Below, piece after piece: positions 1-8,187 of a DNA stretch of 64,000 bases. Origin of the DNA: Saprospiraceae bacterium (GTDB taxonomy: Bacteria; Bacteroidota; Bacteroidia; Chitinophagales; Saprospiraceae). Made by a program: the position numbers and the translations under genes. Location: NCBI GenBank assembly GCA_020631235.1, contig JAHDHQ010000021.1:1-64000 (forward strand), given 5' to 3'. The first letter of the stretch is position 1. Each line of letters starts with the position of its first letter. The notes below the pieces were generated by a model that searched no databases, had not been told where the DNA came from, and worked only from the letters and a program-made list of their open reading frames with translations.

Positions 1-205
1 ATCTTGCAAGTCGGTGATAAACATTTATTTAAAGCTCAAATCATTATTATCCAATAAGCCCAAAGACAATTGTCATTTTGCCATGAATCTTAAGTTTTGG
101 CCCTAATCAAATTTGAATATGATATAAGATTCCTAGTCATAGAGCTCTAATCATCGACACTTTTTATATCTTGTATCAGAAGTAAAAAACCGTCTTCCGA
201 TTAAC
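1..205. other. Upstream region, possible 3' end of a preceding gene
   Basis: The first 57 bases on the plus strand are open and end in TAA at 55-57, so they could be the last 18 codons of a gene lying outside the window. This is too short to identify. From 58 to 205 the DNA is AT-rich and leads into the acyltransferase fusion. No convincing TAnnTTTG promoter box and no terminator hairpin were seen. Confidence 0.25.
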
Positions 206-3200
206 ATGAAAGAGCCATTCGAATCTGTATTTAATGATATTGAGTTTCAAAAAAACTTACTGGTTTTAGCTGAAAAACTCAATACTCCTATACAAGAAGT
301 AAAAGCAAGTGCTTCTGAAGCTCTTAAAGAAATGTTTACGGTTCAGCATCCTATATTACAAACTATGGGAGTGCAATTAGCAGAATTTATAGTGGATCGA
401 GCGTATGAGAAAATCATCGACGTAAATATTTCTGAACTCAAGGTTTTAACAAAAATGATGCGCAGTCATTCGATAGCCTTCGTAATGACACATAAAACAT
501 ACATTGATATGTTTGTTTTAGGCATTACGCTAGCTAGACATGGCTTAAAAATCCCATTCATTTTTGCAGGAGCAAATATGGCTTTTGCCGGATTAGGGCA
601 GTTAGGCAGAAAAGCCGGGGCCATTTTTATCCGTAGGTCTTTTAAAGAAGATGAAATATACAAAGCTACTTTACGCCACTTTATTGCTCATTTAGTCCAG
701 TCTAGAGAACACTTTATGTGGGCCTTAGAAGGATCTAGAAGTAGAACAGGTAAACTCATCTGGCCAAAAATGGGTATCCTTAAATACATCCATGAAGCAG
801 AAAAGCAATCAAATGCTCAGGTTAAGTATGTTCCTGTTTCGATTGTATATGATCTGATACCTGATGTCGAAGACATGACTCTAGAAGGCAGAGGCAAGCT
901 AAAGAAAAGTGAAAGCTTAAGTTGGTTTCTTAATTATGTGCGTAAAATGGGAGAAGATCATGGGAAAATCTCTTTAAGGATAGGCGATCCCGTGGATTTT
1001 AATGAAATCGAACATGCTGTAGTACCTACGGAACAAAATTCTAGTCGGCCTTCCATTTCTAAATTTGCATTCGAATTAGCTTATGGTATAAATCATATTA
1101 CTCCAGTGACCACCGTAAGTTTAATTTGCACCGCTTTACTAAGCAAGTTTGCATTAACTAAAAGGAGCACAGAAGCTATAGTTCTTGAACTCATGCAAAT
1201 CATAGCGGCTCATCATCCGGATGCACTGGTCGATAAAGGCACTAATTTATCGGAAAAAATACAGCGAGCATTAAACTTAATGCTGAAAGGAAAGCTTATT
1301 CAGTTGGTGGGCGATGGAGTAAATGCCAAGTATTCTATCGTGCCGGAAAACTTTTTGAAGGCAAACTATTTTGCTAACATGGCTACGCACCATCTGTATC
1401 AACGTGCCTTTATAGAGTTAGCTATCGCAAAGCTTATTCAAGTTCGTTCGAAGGATCCTTTGTTGTTTTTTTGGCAGGAAATTATGGCCATTCGAGATTT
1501 ATTTAAATTAGAATTCTTTTATGCTAATAAATCCACATTTACAGATCAAATCGAACACCAAATGACAAGTATTCATCCTGAATGGATGAATATGATCACT
1601 GAAGATCCGAAACGATTAAAATCATTAATCTCAAGCCAAAAAATCTTTGTATCTCAAGTCTTATTAAAAACACTAATCGAAGCATACAAAATTGTGGCTT
1701 ACAGCTTAAAAAGCTTGGAGCCCAATAGAACTTATGATGATAAACAACTCATGCGTACGTGCTTGTTTTACGGAGAAGAGCTGCATTGGAAAGGAAAAAT
1801 ACATCGCTTAGAATCAGTGTCTAAACCGTTTATACATAATGGACTAAGACTAGCAAAAAATAGAGACTTAATACCCAGGAAGAATAAGAAAAAAACAAAG
1901 GAAATCAATTTGTGGTTAGCTGAGCTGGATGATTACACCTTGCGGATGGAACAACTGATGGATTTCTTTGCTGTGAGCCCTACATTAATGTCCGCTCAAG
2001 GGCCTACAGATTATGCCATTCCTGGATCTCCGCATGCTGATGTAGCTAAAACTATACTAGAGGGAGAAGAGGGTCCACACATTGCTGCATTCTTTGACTT
2101 AGATAGAACTTTAATCTCAGGGTTCTCGGCTAAAGTCTTTATCAAAGAACGTATCAAAAGTGGCAAAATGACGCCTAAGGAAATGGCGGCTCAGTTCCAA
2201 GGAGGTTTAGTTTATGCGCTTGGGAATAAGAATTTTGCTGGACTTGCTGCACTGAGTGCAAAAGGAGTAAAAGGCTTAGCCGAGAAAAATTTAATCGACT
2301 TAGGTGAGGAAGTTTACCTGAAGCACTTATCTAAAGCCATATACCCACAATCAAGAGCATTAGTCGAAGCACACATGGCTAAAGGACATACAGTAGCCAT
2401 TGTTTCTGCCGCTACTCCATATCAAGTCGAACCAGCATCCAGAGACTTAGGAATCGAACACGTCATGTGCACAAGAATGGAGGTACAAGAAGGTAAGTTT
2501 ACAGGAGATATTGTAGAACCGGCTTGTTGGGGACAAGGTAAAGCTATTTTAGGAGAGCGTTTTGCTAAGAAAAACAACATTGATCTACAAAAAAGTTATT
2601 TCTATACTGACAGTTATGAAGATCTGCCTCTATTAGAAATCGTAGGTCATCCTAAGGCAGTTAACCCAGATAAAGAACTGACGAGCTTAGCCATGGAAAA
2701 CGAATGGTCTATTTATCGTTTCAATGATCACGGCAGACCTAATATCACAAATGTTTTCAGGACTGGCATGACGCTCAGTTCGGTCGGCCCGGCTGTGATG
2801 TCCGGTTTATTGAGTGGTATACTATCTCGAGATTGGAATAAAGGTACTAATTCGATGATGGCAATGATTGGAGATTTAGGCACATGGGTGGCAGGGATGA
2901 AGTTAGTTGTGAAAGGTGAAGAAAACATCTGGAAATCAAGACCTGCTGTTTTTATTTTTAATCATCAGAGTAATGTAGATCTGCTGATATTAGCAAAACT
3001 ACTCAGAAAGAATGCTGTCGGGATAGCCAAGAAAGAACTGCAATACACTCCTTTAGGACCCGTTTTTAAGGCTGCTGGAATGATATTCATAGATCGATCC
3101 AATAAAGAAAAGGCGATCCAAGCCATGAAGCCTGCTGTAGAAGCATTAAAAAACGGCACCTCCATTGGTTTGGCGCCAGAAGGGACTCGCAGCTACGATT

Positions 3201-3442
3201 ATACTCTTGGTACGTTTAAGAAAGGTGCCTTCCATTTAGCCATGCAGGCTAAGGTGCCTCTTGTTCCAATCGTCATCAAAAATGCCCACGATGCCATGCC
3301 ACGTGGATCCAGTGTGATCAGCCCTGCTGTAGTGGAAGTAAGTGTCTTAAAACCCATACCAACAAGTCGTTGGAAGCGTGATGATTTGGATAAGAACATA
3401 GCTAAAGTTAGAGCTAAATTTCTTAAAGAATTGGATCAATAA
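206..3442 (+). CDS. GPAT-HAD phosphatase-LPLAT three-domain fusion
   Basis: This 1078-residue protein combines three enzyme domains of glycerolipid synthesis. Residues about 85-290 form a PlsB-like glycerol-3-phosphate acyltransferase with H96-x4-D101, FIRR at 141-144, EGSRSRTGK at 175-183 and VPVSIVYD at 209-216. Residues about 625-815 form a HAD-IB (SerB-like) hydrolase with D631-L-D633-R-T635, S734, K779 and D802/D806. Residues about 900-1050 form a PlsC-like lysophosphatidate acyltransferase with H920-x4-D925, the FIDRS block at 961-965 and PEGTRS at 991-996. In mycobacteria the same activities are split between PlsB2 (Rv2482c) and the HAD-PlsC protein Rv2483c. Here all motifs are intact in one chain. 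The HAD domain could dephosphorylate phosphatidate to diacylglycerol, but that is inference. The gene converges on the WS/DGAT gene with 9 bases between the stops. No signal peptide is visible. Confidence 0.85.
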   Translation: MKEPFESVFNDIEFQKNLLVLAEKLNTPIQEVKASASEALKEMFTVQHPILQTMGVQLAEFIVDRAYEKIIDVNISELKVLTKMMRSHSIAFVMTHKTYIDMFVLGITLARHGLKIPFIFAGANMAFAGLGQLGRKAGAIFIRRSFKEDEIYKATLRHFIAHLVQSREHFMWALEGSRSRTGKLIWPKMGILKYIHEAEKQSNAQVKYVPVSIVYDLIPDVEDMTLEGRGKLKKSESLSWFLNYVRKMGEDHGKISLRIGDPVDFNEIEHAVVPTEQNSSRPSISKFAFELAYGINHITPVTTVSLICTALLSKFALTKRSTEAIVLELMQIIAAHHPDALVDKGTNLSEKIQRALNLMLKGKLIQLVGDGVNAKYSIVPENFLKANYFANMATHHLYQRAFIELAIAKLIQVRSKDPLLFFWQEIMAIRDLFKLEFFYANKSTFTDQIEHQMTSIHPEWMNMITEDPKRLKSLISSQKIFVSQVLLKTLIEAYKIVAYSLKSLEPNRTYDDKQLMRTCLFYGEELHWKGKIHRLESVSKPFIHNGLRLAKNRDLIPRKNKKKTKEINLWLAELDDYTLRMEQLMDFFAVSPTLMSAQGPTDYAIPGSPHADVAKTILEGEEGPHIAAFFDLDRTLISGFSAKVFIKERIKSGKMTPKEMAAQFQGGLVYALGNKNFAGLAALSAKGVKGLAEKNLIDLGEEVYLKHLSKAIYPQSRALVEAHMAKGHTVAIVSAATPYQVEPASRDLGIEHVMCTRMEVQEGKFTGDIVEPACWGQGKAILGERFAKKNNIDLQKSYFYTDSYEDLPLLEIVGHPKAVNPDKELTSLAMENEWSIYRFNDHGRPNITNVFRTGMTLSSVGPAVMSGLLSGILSRDWNKGTNSMMAMIGDLGTWVAGMKLVVKGEENIWKSRPAVFIFNHQSNVDLLILAKLLRKNAVGIAKKELQYTPLGPVFKAAGMIFIDRSNKEKAIQAMKPAVEALKNGTSIGLAPEGTRSYDYTLGTFKKGAFHLAMQAKVPLVPIVIKNAHDAMPRGSSVISPAVVEVSVLKPIPTSRWKRDDLDKNIAKVRAKFLKELDQ

Positions 3443-3451
3443 AGCTGAGCT

Positions 3452-5287
3452 TTATGTATAAGCAGGAAGCTGATTAAGTATCGAAGCTAATTTCATCCCG
3501 ATGGCGGCATCACCATCTAATTTTAGTCTTCCTTGAACAAAAGCTACTTGAAGGTTCAACTTTTTTCGCGCTATTTGGAGTAAATGTTTTTCTTTAAGGT
3601 GTACGGTTACATCCGCTTTCTTGGATATACCTTTTCTAACACTTCCCGGAGCCTTGGTAAGGTTTAATTGATAGTGGATAGTATTAGCTCCTTCTACATG
3701 AAACTGGAAAAGACCGATGGGTTTTTTTAGGAAAGTTGGTTCGTCTTTTAAGAACTTTCTTACAAATTCGAAAAATGCTTCGGTTTCTGATTTTTCTGCT
3801 TTGGTTTTGGCAGCTGCTTTGGATTTCTTAGAAGGCTTGCCAGTTTTTTCATACTTTAAAATATCTGCTTCTAAAGCATTAGCTTCCTCAAGGATATAAT
3901 CAGAAAACACGTCAAGATCAGGCATTGACTTTACATCGGAAGTAGGGCTGATGGTAATGTTTCCATTATAGCTTAAGATGGTGATGATTAGGCCCATCCC
4001 GTCAATTATCGGAGCCATGCCCATGATGGAATGCATCTTGTTTCCATGTAGATAAATCGGTAATTGAGGCCCAGGAACATTGGTAATAACTACATTAAAA
4101 ATCGGCTTATGCAATTTTGCCAAATTAAATCTAGAGTACAATCTTGCCGCTTGATTAGCTACACCGAAAGGCACAGCCTCTGCAATGTTAGATAGTGATT
4201 TAGCACCCATGGCGCCTTGATAAGTTTTACCTTTTATGGTGTTATCAAAAATAGTTTCTAAACGTTCGATTCGATCATCAATATTGGTGGCTAATTGCAC
4301 CAGCATGGCCGATAAATTATTGCCACCTTCACTGGCATCTTTCTTGGCTGTAGAAATAGGCACCATGGCCACTAATGGCTTTCTCGGCAATTTCTTTTTT
4401 TCTTCTAGATACTTTTTTAATGCCCCGGCACAGATGGCTAAAATCACATCATTTAAGGTCGTTCCCATGATGTTTTTTAATTTCTTTACCCGTTCCAAAG
4501 ACAGGATAGTAGTGTTCCATTTTCGCTGCGCTGATATTATACCGTTTAAAGGTGTTTTAGGTGCGCTAAATGGGGCAGTAGGTAAATCAAGATGTTGAGC
4601 TCTGGTCATAAAACCGGCCTTCAAGGTTGAGAGAACGGTGTCTTTGACTAGATTTGGAAATTTTAATGGCTTCTGTGCAAAACTCAAAGTACTTTTTGCA
4701 ATCAGTGCTAACTCATTAGGCAGTGGAGCGGGATTAAAAGGTCTAGGCTCTTTAATGGGTCCAGGATCTGGTCCTAAATCAAACATTATGCCCAGCAGAC
4801 CTGCACCACCGACACCATCAATAGCCACATGATGAATTTTCGAAATAATGGCTACAGAGCCAGGTTTAACTTGGGATAATTTATCTAAACCTTCTACAAA
4901 GGTAAAGGACCAAAGTGGTCTTGACTTATCTAAAGGTTCACTAAAAATTTTAGAAGCAAGTTTCCGAAGATTTTTCCAGCTGCCTGGTTTTGGAAGGGCA
5001 ATATGATCGATGTGCATATCGATGTTGAAATCTGGGTCATCTACCCAATACGGATGATCGATGCTAAATGGCACCTTCATCAAACGTTGCCTCAGTTTTG
5101 GAATTTGATGTATTCGCGAACTGATGGTTTGCTTAAAGGATTCAAAATCCAAAGTCCCTTCGATAACAGCTACTGCTCCTAGGTGCATAGGACTTGTCGG
5201 TGTTTCTACGTACAAAAAAGTAGAATCCATGCCACTGATAGGTTTGATTCCAGTGGTATCGAATTGGTCAAAAATTGAATCTTTCAA
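3452..5287 (-). CDS. WS/DGAT acyltransferase with C-terminal SCP2 domain
   Basis: A 611-residue wax ester synthase/diacylglycerol acyltransferase, expected to acylate diacylglycerol or a fatty alcohol from acyl-CoA at the membrane/lipid-droplet surface. The catalytic HHVAIDG motif is at 152-158. PLW (124-126), NDVILA (279-284) and NVPGP (403-407) are further family blocks. After a Lys/Ala-rich linker (about 481-500), residues about 505-608 resemble an SCP2 sterol/lipid-transfer domain. Typical family members have about 450-500 residues, so this tail is extra. Translation appears to begin at TTG 12 bases after the lipase stop codon. The next ATG would be residue 20 and would cut into the conserved N-terminus (MDSTFLYVET). 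It is cotranscribed with the upstream lipase-like gene. Choice of substrate (wax ester or triacylglycerol) cannot be read from sequence. Confidence 0.88.
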   Translation of the reverse strand: MKDSIFDQFDTTGIKPISGMDSTFLYVETPTSPMHLGAVAVIEGTLDFESFKQTISSRIHQIPKLRQRLMKVPFSIDHPYWVDDPDFNIDMHIDHIALPKPGSWKNLRKLASKIFSEPLDKSRPLWSFTFVEGLDKLSQVKPGSVAIISKIHHVAIDGVGGAGLLGIMFDLGPDPGPIKEPRPFNPAPLPNELALIAKSTLSFAQKPLKFPNLVKDTVLSTLKAGFMTRAQHLDLPTAPFSAPKTPLNGIISAQRKWNTTILSLERVKKLKNIMGTTLNDVILAICAGALKKYLEEKKKLPRKPLVAMVPISTAKKDASEGGNNLSAMLVQLATNIDDRIERLETIFDNTIKGKTYQGAMGAKSLSNIAEAVPFGVANQAARLYSRFNLAKLHKPIFNVVITNVPGPQLPIYLHGNKMHSIMGMAPIIDGMGLIITILSYNGNITISPTSDVKSMPDLDVFSDYILEEANALEADILKYEKTGKPSKKSKAAAKTKAEKSETEAFFEFVRKFLKDEPTFLKKPIGLFQFHVEGANTIHYQLNLTKAPGSVRKGISKKADVTVHLKEKHLLQIARKKLNLQVAFVQGRLKLDGDAAIGMKLASILNQLPAYT

Positions 5288-5299
5288 ATGTTTATGTTT

Positions 5300-6085
5300 T
5301 TAATGGGCTTCCGCTCTTATTAATAAATCTTCAAGCAAATTGCTGGTTTCAAAATACTCCCAATTGGCTTTTTCGTAGCTTAAACGATCAGCAATGATTT
5401 GTAAAACTAATGGGTTTACTCCTAGTCCTAAATGACTGCCTCTCACTTGGATGTTTTGGTGCCATTCGTCTTCTTCTTCCATGCATAATTCCCAAGGAAC
5501 TACGCCATCCTCTTTACTAAAAATAGCTGTTGTAGGAACGGGCGCTGCATGTGGAATATCATCGATAACCTCTGGGTCAATTTCTTCGGTAACTATCTTA
5601 CTCTTTTTTAAAAGATCATACATCCAGATGGCATTATTTGCATGATAGAGGCCTTTAAAAGGGGAACCCATAACAATTAGTTGGCGCACTATAGCTGGAC
5701 TTTCCTTGGCTAATTGTCGGGCATAAATTCCGCCTAAACTCCAACCTATAATGGTAATAGGTTCTTTATGTTTTTGATAAATACGGTCTACTTTTTGGCT
5801 GAGCATCTCCACATAATCACCATGAGCAAAGTTTCTGCCTTCTCCCCAGCCATATACTTTATAACCCAGTTTGTGGATAAAGCTTCTCAAAGGTATAGTG
5901 GAGTAATCAGAAGCCATAAAACCGGGTAAAATCAGTACAGGGTGTCCATCTCCAACTCCCTCTAGTTTATTAAAAAATCGGTAAGGAAAATACCAGCCGA
6001 GTTCCATCATGGCTCGGACGCCTTCGGTCAATCCCCAAGCAAGCGCGGGTTTTTTTATTTCTTCTATTGCGTAATCCTCTATCAT
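5300..6085 (-). CDS. Alpha/beta hydrolase, lipase-like
   Basis: A 261-residue alpha/beta-hydrolase with nucleophile elbow GWSLGG (114-119, Ser116), probable acid Asp193 (SKEDG) and His218 (GSHLG), so the catalytic triad is complete. The oxyanion-type strand LILPGF is at 51-56. No signal peptide is seen, so it should act in the cytoplasm. It sits 12 bases upstream of the WS/DGAT gene on the same strand, which suggests a role in turnover or remodelling of neutral lipids. That role is inferred from context; the fold and triad are seen directly. The ATG start lies downstream of a terminator that separates it from the phasin-like genes. Confidence 0.75.
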   Translation of the reverse strand: MIEDYAIEEIKKPALAWGLTEGVRAMMELGWYFPYRFFNKLEGVGDGHPVLILPGFMASDYSTIPLRSFIHKLGYKVYGWGEGRNFAHGDYVEMLSQKVDRIYQKHKEPITIIGWSLGGIYARQLAKESPAIVRQLIVMGSPFKGLYHANNAIWMYDLLKKSKIVTEEIDPEVIDDIPHAAPVPTTAIFSKEDGVVPWELCMEEEDEWHQNIQVRGSHLGLGVNPLVLQIIADRLSYEKANWEYFETSNLLEDLLIRAEAH

Positions 6086-6161
6086 TCAGCAAGATTGGTT
6101 AAAAAATCTTAGGCCTATAAAATGCTATTATAACTAATATAAGTCACTAGACAAAATAAAG

Positions 6162-6196
6162 AAGAGTCAAAATACACTGGGTACATTGACTCTTTT
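6162..6196 (-). terminator. Intrinsic terminator after the phasin-like genes
   Basis: A 9-bp perfect stem (6162-6170 pairing with 6186-6194) has a 15-base loop. On the minus strand it is followed by a T-rich stretch. It lies just past the 89-residue phasin-like gene and would end that transcript before the lipase-WS/DGAT unit. Confidence 0.65.
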
Positions 6197-6216
6197 CTTT
6201 TACGTGATTTGAAGGC

Positions 6217-6486
6217 TTAATTACTCGTTCTTTGTCTAAAGTTTTTTTGACCTTTAATCCATTGTTTTTTCAATGTTTCTAAGGCTTTAAAAGTGATGTC
6301 AGCTTGTGTTTCTGCCAACTTGAATCCGCCTTTAATTGCTTTTTCTGCAACCATTTGCCAAGCTGCTGTTCTATCTAAAGTTTCATCAACTACTAATTGT
6401 GTAGTATCTATGATGAAGTCATTTACTTTTTTTGTTGATTGCTTGATTGTTTTTAGATCAACTTTCTTTGTGCTTTTAGTAGCCAT
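6217..6486 (-). CDS. Small phasin-like granule protein
   Basis: An 89-residue, mostly helical protein. Its core (residues about 18-85) aligns by eye with residues about 23-91 of the next upstream protein: both have a KKVN-xx-ID start, a long amphipathic helix and a similar QxxF end. It starts MATK, like its neighbour, and has no basic tail, so it looks like a tail-less paralogue. Phasins coat polyester or neutral-lipid inclusions. The presence of WS/DGAT and absence of a PHA synthase nearby favour lipid droplets. The gene is 28 bases after its neighbour in one transcript. Family assignment is by pattern only. Confidence 0.6.
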   Translation of the reverse strand: MATKSTKKVDLKTIKQSTKKVNDFIIDTTQLVVDETLDRTAAWQMVAEKAIKGGFKLAETQADITFKALETLKKQWIKGQKNFRQRTSN

Positions 6487-6514
6487 ATCTATCTATCTTT
6501 TGGTCGTTATCTAA

Positions 6515-7261
6515 TTATTTAGTTGCCACTGCTTTTTTAGCAGTTGCGACAGTTTTATTTGCCGTTCTTTTAGCTGCTGTTGTTGTTTTAGTGGTTCTTT
6601 TAGTCGCTGTTTTAGTTACTTTTTTTGCCGTCGTTTTAGCTTTCCTTACTGTAGCTTTTACTGCTTTTGGAGCTGTTTTACGAGTTCCTGCTTTTGTTGT
6701 TTTTGCTACTGATTTTTTAGCGCCTGCTTTGACGGTTCTAGCTGTTTTGCTTGCAGTGGCTTTGGCAGCAGTAGCTTGCGGCTTGATGGTTTTTACAACA
6801 GCATCTTTTACAGCACTTACTGATAATTCTGTTCCGATGTTTTTCTCTACAACCTTTTTGATTGATTGGATGGCTTTAGTTGAGGTTTTAGAAACATCCT
6901 CCATGCTGTCTTCTACTTTTTCAGAAACGGTCTTAACCATTTCGCCAAGTTTCGCACTTGCTTGATCTACTTGTTTAGTTATGCCTAATAACTTTTGGAA
7001 TCTTTGGCTGTTGTTCTGAATTTGTTCGATGGCCATTTCTGCTGTATCAAACAATAACTCTACTTGCTTTTCGATGATTGGCTCGGATTTGTTGATGGCT
7101 TTAATCGCCATTTTCTGATATTTTGTGCCTGTAGTTACTGTTCCTTCGATCATATCTTCCGCTAGGTCGATCACCATGCAGTTTACTTTTTTTACAGTCT
7201 GTAACACTTGATTCTTTCTTTGCTGTACGTTTGTTTTTCTTGTTGCGGTCTTAGTTGCCAT
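6515..7261 (-). CDS. Phasin-like protein with histone H1-like C-terminal tail
   Basis: A 248-residue protein in two parts. Residues about 20-150 are amphipathic helix/coiled coil of phasin type. Residues 154-248 are built of Lys, Ala and Thr with about 29 Lys/Arg and no acidic residue, with KKxxAK and TKKxxK-like repeats. Phasins with basic tails (PhaF of Pseudomonas, PhaM of Ralstonia) and the actinobacterial droplet protein MLDS tie storage granules to DNA, so the same may hold here. That function is inference. A TAnnTTTG box lies about 52 bases before the ATG. The repetitive tail produces a long antisense open frame that is not a gene. Confidence 0.7.
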   Translation of the reverse strand: MATKTATRKTNVQQRKNQVLQTVKKVNCMVIDLAEDMIEGTVTTGTKYQKMAIKAINKSEPIIEKQVELLFDTAEMAIEQIQNNSQRFQKLLGITKQVDQASAKLGEMVKTVSEKVEDSMEDVSKTSTKAIQSIKKVVEKNIGTELSVSAVKDAVVKTIKPQATAAKATASKTARTVKAGAKKSVAKTTKAGTRKTAPKAVKATVRKAKTTAKKVTKTATKRTTKTTTAAKRTANKTVATAKKAVATK

Positions 7262-7312
7262 AATATCTAAGTTGTATGTATTTATTTAACTGATGGTGCA
7301 AAGAAAAGAAGT

Positions 7313-7320
7313 CAAAGTTA
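7313..7320 (-). promoter_or_regulatory. -7 promoter box of the phasin-like operon
   Basis: TAACTTTG on the minus strand matches the Bacteroidota -7 consensus TAnnTTTG and lies 52 bases upstream of the phasin-like ATG. No clear -33 TTG at the usual 19-21 base spacing was found. Confidence 0.45.
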
Positions 7321-7383
7321 CAACTGAGTTACAAGCCAGTTATAGATAGGAAGCAGGGTTATTAGTCTCTTAGATTAGGCGTT

Positions 7384-8187
7384 TTAGGTAGTTTTTATGC
7401 GCTTGTATAATAGACTAGTTGCAGGTAATGGTTCAATGCCGAACTCTTTATCTAAAACCTGTTTGCATTTATCAAAGCATCTCATGGCTTGCGGGCGATT
7501 TCCATTAGCCATATGAGCCTTCATCTGAATACGGTAAGCTTCTTCCCAGGTTGGATCAATGTTTAATGCCTCTTCAGTTAGTCTGATACTTTCATTAGCC
7601 TGTTCTTGCAAGAGTAGTTCTGATAAACTCACGTAGGCATTGAGGGCCAGTAATTGTAGATGATCCCTTTCGCTTGAGGTCCAGTCTTCATAAATTCGAT
7701 TGGGTAGAAATATTCCTTGATAAAGTCTAACCGCTTCTTGATAAGCCAAAATAGCTAATTCATCAGCTTGTCCTATGACATTATTAGCCAGCTCCACTAA
7801 TGATTTAAACACTTGGCTATCTAGCCAGATATTTTCCATATTGAGTTTGTAGGAAGAACCCTGTCGTTGAATGTATTTTGCTGTTGTTTTTGATGAGCCT
7901 TTAGGCTCTAAGATCTTCTTTATTTCATGCAGCGCAACTTTAAAATGTTGGTCAGTACCTTTTTCTTCCCAAAGTCTATCGATAATGACTTCTTTGTGGA
8001 GCGCCATTCGATTGCGCGAAATCACAAAAAACTGAAATAATTGAATGGCCTTATCACGACCCCAATTGTCAGAAATTTCTTGATGATCAAGAGTGATATT
8101 GAATCTTCCTAAGGTATAAACATGCAGTAGGGCCTCATGCTTAGCATTTAATAATTTTTCGATATGTGTTTCGTCAAAGCTTTTCAA
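7384..8187 (-). CDS. BTAD/SARP-type transcriptional regulator
   Basis: A 267-residue protein with an N-terminal winged-helix DNA-binding domain (about 18-110, including the YTLGRFNI strand and a KVALHEIKKILEP helix) followed by a bacterial transcriptional activation domain of TPR type (about 115-265). There is no receiver or ATPase domain. It begins with TTG inside a TTGA overlap with the stop of the upstream gene, which suggests translational coupling. Position beside the phasin-like genes makes it a candidate regulator of the storage locus; this is inference. Confidence 0.75.
   Translation of the reverse strand: MKSFDETHIEKLLNAKHEALLHVYTLGRFNITLDHQEISDNWGRDKAIQLFQFFVISRNRMALHKEVIIDRLWEEKGTDQHFKVALHEIKKILEPKGSSKTTAKYIQRQGSSYKLNMENIWLDSQVFKSLVELANNVIGQADELAILAYQEAVRLYQGIFLPNRIYEDWTSSERDHLQLLALNAYVSLSELLLQEQANESIRLTEEALNIDPTWEEAYRIQMKAHMANGNRPQAMRCFDKCKQVLDKEFGIEPLPATSLLYKRIKTT

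Noticed and set aside
4236-4598. Plus-strand 120-codon open frame opposite the WS/DGAT gene
   Set aside because: It lies wholly within a gene with clear family motifs and has no recognisable protein features.
6591-6965. Plus-strand 124-codon open frame
   Set aside because: It is the antisense of the Lys/Ala/Thr-rich tail of the phasin-like gene; its composition is an artefact of that repeat.
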